A stretch of DNA of 64,000 bases from an uncultured Oscillospiraceae bacterium (GTDB lineage Bacteria > Bacillota > Clostridia > Oscillospirales > Oscillospiraceae), in the NCBI GenBank assembly GCA_947624985.1, contig CANQMO010000006.1, positions 1-64,000 on the forward strand, read 5' to 3'. Below, one piece after another: positions 9,495 to 16,301 of the stretch; the first letter of the stretch is position 1; every line of letters starts with the position of its first letter. The translations under genes were made by a program, and so were the position numbers. Below the pieces are notes generated by a model. The model ran no database searches. It saw only the letters and a list, made by a program, of their open reading frames with translations, and was not told the origin of the DNA.

Positions 9495-9921
9495 GTCCGG
9501 TGGGCCCCACAGCGCCGGTGGCGCCTGTCGCGCCCGTAGCGCCGGTGGCGCCTGTCGCGCCTGTCGCGCCGGCGGGGCCCGTAGCACCCGTGGGGCCGGT
9601 GGGACCGACGGGGCCCGTGGCGCCCGTGGGACCGGTGAGACCGGCGGGGCCCGTAGCCCCGGTAGGGCCGGTGGGACCGATGGGACCCGTGGCGCCCGTG
9701 GGTCCGGTGAGGCCGGCGGGGCCCGTAGCGCCGGTGGGGCCAGTGGGACCGATGGGGCCCGTAGCGCCCGTGGGGCCGGTGAGACCGGCGGGGCCCGCAG
9801 GCCCGGTGGGACCGGCGATCAGAGACGGGCAGCAGGGCTGCGTGGGGCAGGGATAACGGTACAAGCCGTTGGCCTGCTGTCCACAGATGATGTTCATGTT
9901 TTCAGAACCGCAATCTGCCAT
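9469..9921 (-). CDS. Collagen-like Gly-X-Thr protein
   Basis: 150-residue protein. ATG at 9921 sits five bases after GAAGGAGG. A Cys-containing head ([19 protein letters not shown], then [16 protein letters not shown]) is followed by about 38 Gly-X-Y triplets rich in Thr and Pro ([16 protein letters not shown] units), which fits a collagen-like rod of the BclA/exosporium kind. It ends abruptly at ...GPTGAMIYP without the globular C-terminal domain many relatives carry. No signal peptide is visible, as is usual for spore-coat or exosporium collagen-like proteins. The stop lies within the 3' end of the convergent recombinase gene. Repeat number is likely variable by slippage or recombination with the copy at 4.5-5.2 kb. 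Confidence 0.75.
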   Translation of the reverse strand: MADCGSENMNIICGQQANGLYRYPCPTQPCCPSLIAGPTGPAGPAGLTGPTGATGPIGPTGPTGATGPAGLTGPTGATGPIGPTGPTGATGPAGLTGPTGATGPVGPTGPTGATGPAGATGATGATGATGATGATGAVGPTGPTGAMIYP

Positions 9922-10099
9922 AATTTCCTCCTTCGGGCTTTGTGAGCCCATTCCTACTATATGTCGGACCGTGCCGGACGGTGCGGTCCGAAAGCCGGCG
10001 GCGCCGGGGCCGCAGGCAGAAAATATTACAAAATGCGGTTGTATTGGATTTGAAAATGTAGTAAAATGCCCCATAACGAAAGGAAATGAGGTATCGATC

Positions 10100-10510
10100 A
10101 TGTTAAAAGGCAGTCTGATCCATCCCGACATCATGGCGGCGCTGTCCCTTTGCGGACACGGGGACAAGGTCCTTATCGCGGATGGGAACTATCCTCTTGC
10201 CTCCAAGACCGGCGACGCGGCGGATCTGGTCTATCTGGGGCTGACGCCGGGATCGCCCACGGTCACCGACGTTCTGGCCGCGATCAAGAGCGTTATCGAG
10301 ATCGAAAAGACCCAGGTCATGGACCCGGGCGACGGCACCACGCCGGAGATATTCGGCGAGTTCCGGCAAATGCTGGGCGGAACGGAGATGGAGGTCATCG
10401 GCAGGTACGATTTCTACGACGCCTGCTGTGAGCCGGCGGTGCGGCTCGCCATCTCCACAGGCGAGAAGCGGACCTATGCCAACATCCTGCTGACCGTAGG
10501 CGTGGCGTAA
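10100..10510 (+). CDS. RbsD/FucU family sugar mutarotase
   Basis: 136-residue protein of the RbsD/FucU fold, which interconverts anomers or ring forms of ribose or fucose in the cytosol. The family signature is visible near the N-terminus as [20 protein letters not shown] with IADGNYP following, including the catalytic-region His. The C-terminal half shows [32 protein letters not shown], closer to FucU than to RbsD. It lies 18 bp upstream of the split transketolase genes in the same direction, which suggests a sugar-catabolic unit. The exact sugar is not determined. Confidence 0.85.
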   Translation: MLKGSLIHPDIMAALSLCGHGDKVLIADGNYPLASKTGDAADLVYLGLTPGSPTVTDVLAAIKSVIEIEKTQVMDPGDGTTPEIFGEFRQMLGGTEMEVIGRYDFYDACCEPAVRLAISTGEKRTYANILLTVGVA

Positions 10511-10528
10511 GAGAGAAAGGCGAGGGAA

Positions 10529-11380
10529 ATGACGGACAAGGAACGGAAAGAGCTACAGATCATGGCCACCCGGGTGCGGGAGGGCGTTCTGACCGCCACC
10601 CACGGGGCCAAATGCGGTCATCCGGGCGGGAGCCTGTCGGCGGCGGATGTGTTCACCTACCTCTATTTCAGGGAAATGCGCATCGACCCGGCCGACCCGA
10701 GAGATCCCGACCGGGACCGGATGGTGCTCAGCAAGGGCCACACGGCGCCGGGGCTTTACAGCGCTCTGGCCAACCGGGGCTTCTTCCCGGTGGAGGACCT
10801 GGCCACGCTGCGGCACATCGACTCCTATCTGCAAGGCCACCCCAATATGAACACGGTCCCCGGCGTGGACATGTCCACCGGCTCTCTGGGCCAGGGCCTG
10901 TCCGTGGCGGCGGGCATGGCCAAGGGCGCCAAATTCCTGGGCAAGGACGTCAACGTCTACGCGGTGCTGGGCGACGGCGAGATCGAGGAGGGCCAGATCT
11001 GGGAGGCCGCCATGTTCTCCGCCCACTACAAGCTGGACAACCTGTGTATCATCGTGGACCTGAACGGCCTACAGATCGACGGCCCCACGGCCCAGGTGAT
11101 GAACTCCGCCCCGGTGGACGAGAAATTCGCGGCCTTCGGCTGCCATGTGGTGGTGGCGGACGGCCACGACTATGACGCGCTGGAGGCGGCCTTCGCCCGC
11201 TTCCACGCCAATCACGGCTCCGGCAGGCCCACGGCGATCCTGGTAAAGACCCTCAAGGGCAAGGGCGTGTCCTACATGGAGGGCCAGGTGGGCTGGCACG
11301 GCAAGGCCCCCAATGACGAGGAATATGCCCAGGGCATGGCGGAGCTTGCCGCGGCCCGGGCCGCACTGGAGGTGGAATGA
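10529..11380 (+). CDS. Transketolase, N-terminal (ThDP-binding) subunit
   Basis: First half of a split transketolase, 283 residues. It binds thiamine diphosphate and transfers two-carbon ketol units in the non-oxidative pentose phosphate pathway. The ThDP motif reads GDGEIEEGQIWEAAMFS, ending about 28 residues later at DLNGLQ. The phosphate-site His motifs GHTAPGLY and GHPNM are present. The partner gene begins one base after the stop, so the two chains are made together and should form one enzyme, as in many Firmicutes and archaea. Confidence 0.95.
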   Translation: MTDKERKELQIMATRVREGVLTATHGAKCGHPGGSLSAADVFTYLYFREMRIDPADPRDPDRDRMVLSKGHTAPGLYSALANRGFFPVEDLATLRHIDSYLQGHPNMNTVPGVDMSTGSLGQGLSVAAGMAKGAKFLGKDVNVYAVLGDGEIEEGQIWEAAMFSAHYKLDNLCIIVDLNGLQIDGPTAQVMNSAPVDEKFAAFGCHVVVADGHDYDALEAAFARFHANHGSGRPTAILVKTLKGKGVSYMEGQVGWHGKAPNDEEYAQGMAELAAARAALEVE

Positions 11381-11381
11381 G

Positions 11382-12323
11382 ATGGCAGATGTGAAGAAGG
11401 TCGCGACCCGCCAGAGCTATGGCGAGGCGCTGAAGGAGCTGGGCGCGGAGAAGGCGGACCTGGTGGTCCTGGACGCGGACCTTGCCAATGCCACTAAGAC
11501 CGATATCTTCAAAAAGGCGTTCCCGGACCGGCACTTTGACTGCGGCATCGCGGAGGCCAATATGATGGACGTGGCGGCGGGCCTGTCCACCATGGGGCTG
11601 GTGCCCTTTGCGTCCACCTTTGCCATGTTCGCCTCGGGCCGGGCCTACGAGCAGGTCCGCAACACCATCGGCTACCCCCATCTGAACGTGAAGATCGGCG
11701 CCACCCACGGGGGCATATCCGTGGGCGAGGACGGCGCCAGCCACCAGTGCTGCGAGGACTTTGCCCTCATGCGGACCATCCCCGGCATGACGGTGCTGTG
11801 CCCGTCGGACGATGTGGAGGCCCGGAAGATGGTGCGGGCCGCCTATGAGATGGAGGGGCCGGTCTACCTGCGCTTCTGCCGCCTGGCCACCCCGGTCATC
11901 CACGACGAGAGCTATGATTTTCATATCGGCAAGGGCGAGGTGCTCACGGAGGGCGGCGACGTGGCCGTCATCGCCACGGGTATCATGGTGCCGGAGGCCG
12001 TGGAGGCGGCGAAGCTGCTCAAAGAGAAGGGCGTCGGCGCCATGGTCGTCAACATGGGCACCATCAAGCCTCTGGACGAGGACCTGGTGATCCGGGCCGC
12101 GCAAAAGTGCGGCCGGGTCGTCACCGTGGAGGAGCATACCGTCATCGGCGGCCTGGGCGAGGCCGTGTGCGGGGTGCTGGCGGAGCACTGCCCCACGCCG
12201 GTGAAGCGGATCGGCGTGTATGACGAGTTCGGCCACTCCGGCCCCGCCGGGGCGCTGCTGACCGCCATGGGCCTGGACGCGGCGGGGATCGAGAAGGCCA
12301 CGCTGGCGTTTTTGGGAAAATAA
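11382..12323 (+). CDS. Transketolase, C-terminal (pyrimidine-binding) subunit
   Basis: Second half of the split transketolase, 313 residues. ATG at 11382 follows the preceding TGA by one base. It contains the transketolase pyrimidine-binding domain (DCGIAEANMMDVAAGLSTMG with the catalytic Glu, then FASTFAMFASGRAYEQVRN) and the C-terminal domain (VVTVEEHTVIGGLGEAV). An upstream in-frame ATG at 11313 would give a nonsensical extension overlapping the N-subunit gene and was not used. The strong terminator at 12338-12369 ends the mutarotase-transketolase unit. Confidence 0.95.
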   Translation: MADVKKVATRQSYGEALKELGAEKADLVVLDADLANATKTDIFKKAFPDRHFDCGIAEANMMDVAAGLSTMGLVPFASTFAMFASGRAYEQVRNTIGYPHLNVKIGATHGGISVGEDGASHQCCEDFALMRTIPGMTVLCPSDDVEARKMVRAAYEMEGPVYLRFCRLATPVIHDESYDFHIGKGEVLTEGGDVAVIATGIMVPEAVEAAKLLKEKGVGAMVVNMGTIKPLDEDLVIRAAQKCGRVVTVEEHTVIGGLGEAVCGVLAEHCPTPVKRIGVYDEFGHSGPAGALLTAMGLDAAGIEKATLAFLGK

Positions 12324-12337
12324 GATCGAAAGACAGC

Positions 12338-12369
12338 AAAAAGCCCGGCTCATTCGAGCCGGGCTTTTT
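12338..12369 (+). terminator. Terminator of the transketolase unit
   Basis: AAAAAGCCCGGCT-cattcg-AGCCGGGCTTTTT, a perfect stem with A and T flanks, so probably bidirectional. Confidence 0.93.
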
Positions 12370-12388
12370 GCCGCGTTGGAAACAGGCA

Positions 12389-13120
12389 ACCACGGGCTAT
12401 GCCCGTGGTACAAAAAAGGCTATGCCTATAAGTGGAAAAGATAACCCTCCAATGTTAAGATGGAAAAGGTTTGCCGACCGGAGTCCAAAATAACAGAGGA
12501 GGATTATCATGCTAAAGAAAAAAGAAGAAATAGACAGCCTGGCCCATACGAGGTGGAACTGCAAGTATCACATAGTGTTTGCCCCAAAATACAGACGACA
12601 GATCATATATGGGCAGATAAAAACGGACATAGGCCAGATACTGCGGAAACTGTGTGAATATAAGGGAATAGAGATAATAGAAGCAGAAGCGTGCCCAGAC
12701 CACATACATATGCTGATAAGTATCCCACCGAAGTATAGTGTATCACAGGTGATGGGATATCTCAAAGGAAAAAGTTCGCTGATGATATTTGACAGGCATG
12801 CGAATCTGAAGTACAAGTACGGGAACCGGCAGTTCTGGTGTAAGGGGTACTATGTGGACACAGTAGGCAGGAACAAGAAGGCGATTGCAGAGTATATCCG
12901 AAATCAGATGGCAGAGGACAAGATAAGTGACCAGATGACGATAAAGGAATACTATGACCCGTTTACGGGTGAGCCGGCTAACAAGAGCAAATAAGAACAG
13001 CCCCACTTGGTGGGGCTGCTCGTAATCGTATGCGGTCGGCAGACCGTTTCGGCGCGCCTTTAGGCGCCGCCAACATTATGCCCTTATAGGGCTTGTGCAG
13101 GCCACCCGCTTTGCGGGTGG
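12389..13120 (+). mobile_element. IS200/IS605-type insertion sequence
   Basis: Approximate limits between two subterminal hairpins: left ACCACGGGC-TAT-GCCCGTGGT (12389-12409) and right CCACCCGC-TTT-GCGGGTGG (13102-13120). They enclose a single HUH transposase gene. Elements of this family have no terminal inverted repeats and are recognised through such end hairpins; the true tips probably lie a few bases outside. A further hairpin AGCCCCAC/GTGGGGCT (about 12998-13018) follows the transposase gene. The right end abuts a broken aquaporin gene. Its base composition is more AT-rich than both flanks. Confidence 0.85.
12509..12994 (+). CDS. tnpA: IS200-family HUH transposase TnpA
   Basis: 161-residue Y1 transposase that cuts and joins single-stranded DNA ends. 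The HUH metal site is in CPDHIHMLISIPPKY; the catalytic Tyr is in the KGYYVDTVG segment. The N-terminal WNCKYHIVFAPKYRRQ is typical. ATG at 12509 follows GAGGAGG. It appears intact, so the element may be active. No TnpB/IscB accessory gene accompanies it, which defines the IS200 subtype. Confidence 0.95.
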   Translation: MLKKKEEIDSLAHTRWNCKYHIVFAPKYRRQIIYGQIKTDIGQILRKLCEYKGIEIIEAEACPDHIHMLISIPPKYSVSQVMGYLKGKSSLMIFDRHANLKYKYGNRQFWCKGYYVDTVGRNKKAIAEYIRNQMAEDKISDQMTIKEYYDPFTGEPANKSK

Positions 13121-13136
13121 TCCTGACTCGACAGGA

Positions 13137-13392
13137 TCAGTTTTTGATGGCCTTGTAGACCACGGCCGCCAGGGCCGCGCCCACGAAGGGCCCGACGATG
13201 AACACCCACAGGCAAGCCCGCGGCCGCGCTGCCGTTGACGCCGACCAGACCATTGGAGCCGAAACCGCCGGTCATGTCCGTGACGCCGCCCAGGTTGAAG
13301 ATGGCGGCCAGGATGCCGGCGCCGATCAGCGCGCCGACGCACAGGCTGATCACATAGCCCACGAAGTCCTTGCCGCTCATGCCGCCGCGCAT
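13137..13392 (-). pseudogene. Aquaporin/glycerol-facilitator (MIP) fragment
   Basis: Two separated pieces of a MIP channel are joined here. The 5' part reads MSGKDFVGYVISLCVGALIG, then AGILAAIF, matching the segment after the first NPA box. The 3' part, in another frame, reads GVFIVGPFVGAALAAVVYKA, then IKN-stop, matching the extreme C-terminus. The first third of the protein and the middle with the second NPA box are missing, and the two pieces are in different frames. It sits between a galactokinase-like gene and the right end of the IS200 element. It is non-functional as a channel. Confidence 0.75.
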
Positions 13393-13427
13393 AGGCGGCG
13401 AAGCGGGACAAGGGACAGGGGAAAAGA

Positions 13428-14558
13428 TCATTCGCCGGTCAGCGCCCGCACGCCCTTTTGGGTTATGCGGATCCGCCGGCAGGCACCGTCGCCAAAAAGC
13501 TCGTCCATGGCGGCCTTGTAGCCGTCGAAATACTGCTCCGGCATCAGCGCCAGCACATACCCGGCGAAACCGTTGCCGTGGACCCGCCAGGCGCCCTTCC
13601 CGTTGAGAAGGTGGCCGGAGGCCTCCAGCCCCCAGGTCAGGCTGTCGCCGCACACCGAGGACCAGATATTTTGCAGATACATCTCCGAGCTGCGTCCGGA
13701 CTCGTTCATGAGGTCCATATACCGCTTGCCGTCACGCAGGCCCAGCGCGTCCGCCATGGAGGCCACACGCCAGGTCTCGTCGAAGAAGTGCCGGGCCCGC
13801 CGCCATTTTGGGTCATTTTTGTGCAGAGGCCACTGCTCGTCGAAGACCGGCTGCCGGACCCGGGCGAGGAACGGCTCGCCGAACTCCTTGGCCACCTCGG
13901 CCATGTCGGCGGCGATCTGGGCATAGGCGGGCTCCGCCGGGGCGGCGCTGCCGCCGGTGTCGGTCAGGCAGAGCGTGAGGCCCAGTCCGGCGAAGTCGCA
14001 GGGGATGGAGACGATCTTGTTCTCCAGCACGTCCACATAGACCCCGCCGCCCAGCGCGCAGGTCAGCGGGTCCGCCAGGCCGCAGGGCTTGCCGAACCAG
14101 CGGGACTCCGCCTTCTGCACGGCCCGGGCCAGATCCTCCGGCGGCACGTCGGCCCCGGAGAAGGTGATGAGGATATAGCCGATCAGAACGCAAAAGGCGG
14201 TGGAGGAGCTCAGTCCCTGCCCGGGGGGCAGGTCGCTGATCAGGTATGCGTCGAAGCCCATGGGATGGGGTATGGCGTCCCGCAGCTCTCCGGCCACGCC
14301 CCGGACCAGCGCCGCGGAGGCGCCCCGCTCCTTTTCGTCCGGCCACAGCCGCGCCAGATCCACCTCGATGGGGTCAAAGCCCTCGCAGAACACCCGGATA
14401 ACGTTGTCCTCATTGGGCTCCGCCTCGGCCACGATGCCCCGGTCCATGGCTGCCGCCATCACACGGCCCCGTTGCAGATCAGTATGATTCCCGGCCAGCT
14501 CCACACGGCCGGGACAGAAAAATCGAGTCATCTGTTCAAAGCTTTCTTTCTCGCGCAT
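13428..14558 (-). CDS. GHMP kinase, galactokinase-like
   Basis: Sugar-1-kinase of about 376 residues in the galactokinase branch of GHMP kinases. The N-terminal signature reads PGRVELAGNHTDLQRGRVMA (classic GRVNLIGEHTDYNGG), the ATP loop is PPGQGLSSSTAF, and FGKPCGLADPLTCALGG corresponds to the CGxxD motif with the catalytic Asp. The C-terminal GHMP domain contains WRVHGNGFAGYVLALMP. The start at 14558 (MREKESFEQ) is preferred over the longer frame at 14612; MTRFF at 14531 is an alternative. No other Leloir gene is adjacent. The divergence from canonical GalK leaves the substrate (galactose or a related sugar) open. Confidence 0.8.
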   Translation of the reverse strand: MREKESFEQMTRFFCPGRVELAGNHTDLQRGRVMAAAMDRGIVAEAEPNEDNVIRVFCEGFDPIEVDLARLWPDEKERGASAALVRGVAGELRDAIPHPMGFDAYLISDLPPGQGLSSSTAFCVLIGYILITFSGADVPPEDLARAVQKAESRWFGKPCGLADPLTCALGGGVYVDVLENKIVSIPCDFAGLGLTLCLTDTGGSAAPAEPAYAQIAADMAEVAKEFGEPFLARVRQPVFDEQWPLHKNDPKWRRARHFFDETWRVASMADALGLRDGKRYMDLMNESGRSSEMYLQNIWSSVCGDSLTWGLEASGHLLNGKGAWRVHGNGFAGYVLALMPEQYFDGYKAAMDELFGDGACRRIRITQKGVRALTGE

Positions 14559-14580
14559 TCTCACTTTTTGACAGTATACA

Positions 14581-14618
14581 ATTATATAGTTGCTTTCTTG
14601 CCGATTCAACATTATAAT
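14581..14618. promoter_or_regulatory. Face-to-face divergent promoters for galactokinase-like gene and pncB
   Basis: Plus strand: TTGCTT (14590-14595), 17 bp, TATAAT (14613-14618) towards pncB. Minus strand: TTGAAT (14609-14604), 17 bp, TATAAT (14586-14581) towards the kinase. The two promoters overlap almost completely, so polymerase occupancy on one should exclude the other. Confidence 0.7.
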
Positions 14619-14662
14619 GTGTAATTAAGATTACAAATAATGAAATTCTCGGAGGCAGCCGA

Positions 14663-16111
14663 ATGGAGATCAACGGAAAACTCAATCTTACCATGCTGTG
14701 CGACTTCTATGAGTTGACCATGGGCAACGGATATCTGGCGTCGGGCATGGACGGGCAGATCACATATTTTGATCTGTTTTTCCGGGACGTGCCGGACGGA
14801 GGCGGCTTCGCCATCGCGGCGGGGCTGGAGCAGGTGATCGAGTATGTGAAGGACCTGCACTTTGGCCCTGACGACATCGCGTACCTGCGGGGCCGGGGCA
14901 TTTTCTCGGAGGAGTTTTTGCGGTATCTGGCGGACTTCCGCTTCACCGGGGACATCTGGGCCGTGCCGGAGGGCACGCCGGTATTCCCCCGGGAGCCGCT
15001 GATCACGGTCCGGGCCCCGGCCATCCAGGCCCAGCTTCTGGAGACGTACATGCTGTGCGAGATGAACCATCAGAGCCTGATCGCCACCAAGGCCAACCGG
15101 ATCGTCCGGGCGGCCCAGGGGCGGACGGTGCTGGAATTCGGCTCCCGCCGGGCCCAGGGCATGACGGCGGCGCTGGTGGGGGCCCGGGCGGCCTATATCG
15201 GCGGCTGCGCCGGGACGGCGTGCGCCCTGTCCGATCAGGTGTTCGGCGTGCCCGCCGGGGGCACCATGGCCCACGCCTGGGTGCAGATGTTCGACACGGA
15301 GCTGGACGCCTTCCGAGCCTACTGCCGGACCTATCCCACCGGCGCCACGCTGCTGGTGGACACCTACAACACCCTGGAAAGCGGCGTGCCCAACGCCATC
15401 CGGGCCTTTGACGAGATACTCAAGCCCATGGGCATTAAAAAATGCGGCATCCGCCTGGACTCCGGGGACCTGGCCTACCTGTCCCGGAAGGCCCGCAAAA
15501 TGCTGGACGACGCCGGCTGGACCGAGTGCACCATCACCTGCTCCAACGCTCTGGACGAGTACCTCATCCAGGACCTGCTCAGCCAGGGAGCCCGTATCGA
15601 CTGCTTTGGCGTGGGCGAGCGGCTCATCACCGCCAAGAGCGACCCGGTGTTCGGCGGGGTGTACAAGCTCACCGCCGTGGAGGACGCGGCGGGGAACGTC
15701 ACCCCCAAGATCAAGATCAGCGAGAACGTGGGCAAGATCACGAACCCCCACTACAAAAAGCTCTACCGCTTCTATGCCCGGGACACAGGCAAGGCCCTGG
15801 CGGACTATCTGTGTGTGTATGACGAGCAGATAGACGACAGCGGCACGCTGGAGATATTCGACCCTCAGTCCACCTGGAAGCACAAGACCCTTTACAACTT
15901 CCGGGCCCGGGAGCTGCAAGAGCCCATCTTTCTGGGCGGGGAGCTGGTGTATGACATGCCGGATCTGGAGCAGATCAGGGCTTACTGCGCCACCCAGGTG
16001 GGCACCCTCTGGGACGAGGTGCTGCGCTTTGAAAACCCCCACAGCTACTATGTGGACCTGTCCAAGAAGCTGTGGGATATCAAGGACGACCTGCTCCACG
16101 CGCGCAAATAA
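14663..16111 (+). CDS. pncB: Nicotinate phosphoribosyltransferase
   Basis: Joins nicotinate to PRPP to give nicotinate mononucleotide, the Preiss-Handler entry to NAD salvage. 482 residues, usual for the Gram-positive form. The N-terminus LTMLCDFYELTMGNGYL and the segment TVLEFGSRRAQG, with its phosphoribosylated-His environment (GTMAHAWVQMF), are characteristic. LDSGDLAYLSRKAR forms the phosphate site. It is transcribed alone from 14590-14618 and followed by a GC-rich hairpin at 16131. Confidence 0.95.
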   Translation: MEINGKLNLTMLCDFYELTMGNGYLASGMDGQITYFDLFFRDVPDGGGFAIAAGLEQVIEYVKDLHFGPDDIAYLRGRGIFSEEFLRYLADFRFTGDIWAVPEGTPVFPREPLITVRAPAIQAQLLETYMLCEMNHQSLIATKANRIVRAAQGRTVLEFGSRRAQGMTAALVGARAAYIGGCAGTACALSDQVFGVPAGGTMAHAWVQMFDTELDAFRAYCRTYPTGATLLVDTYNTLESGVPNAIRAFDEILKPMGIKKCGIRLDSGDLAYLSRKARKMLDDAGWTECTITCSNALDEYLIQDLLSQGARIDCFGVGERLITAKSDPVFGGVYKLTAVEDAAGNVTPKIKISENVGKITNPHYKKLYRFYARDTGKALADYLCVYDEQIDDSGTLEIFDPQSTWKHKTLYNFRARELQEPIFLGGELVYDMPDLEQIRAYCATQVGTLWDEVLRFENPHSYYVDLSKKLWDIKDDLLHARK

Positions 16112-16130
16112 GCGAGGCCGCTCTATCTGT

Positions 16131-16156
16131 AAGACCCCGCCGGGCGGCGGGGTCTT
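16131..16156 (+). terminator. Hairpin after pncB
   Basis: AAGACCCCGCC/GGCGGGGTCTT perfect 11-bp stem with a four-base loop. The downstream T-tract is poor, so termination may be partial. Confidence 0.65.
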
Positions 16157-16301
16157 ATGTTGATGAACGGCGGCGAAGTGTGGTAAACTATAAAAACGCG
16201 TAAGAGCAAAACGTTTCAAGGGCGGTCCGGACCCGGCGCGGGCCGCCCGTCGGGGAGGACAACGAAGCTACGCGCGGACCGGACCGAAAGGAGGTGTGCC
16301 C

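Noticed and set aside
14612..16219. 535-codon minus-strand frame opposite pncB
   Set aside because: Antisense to a clearly recognisable enzyme; no family resemblance.
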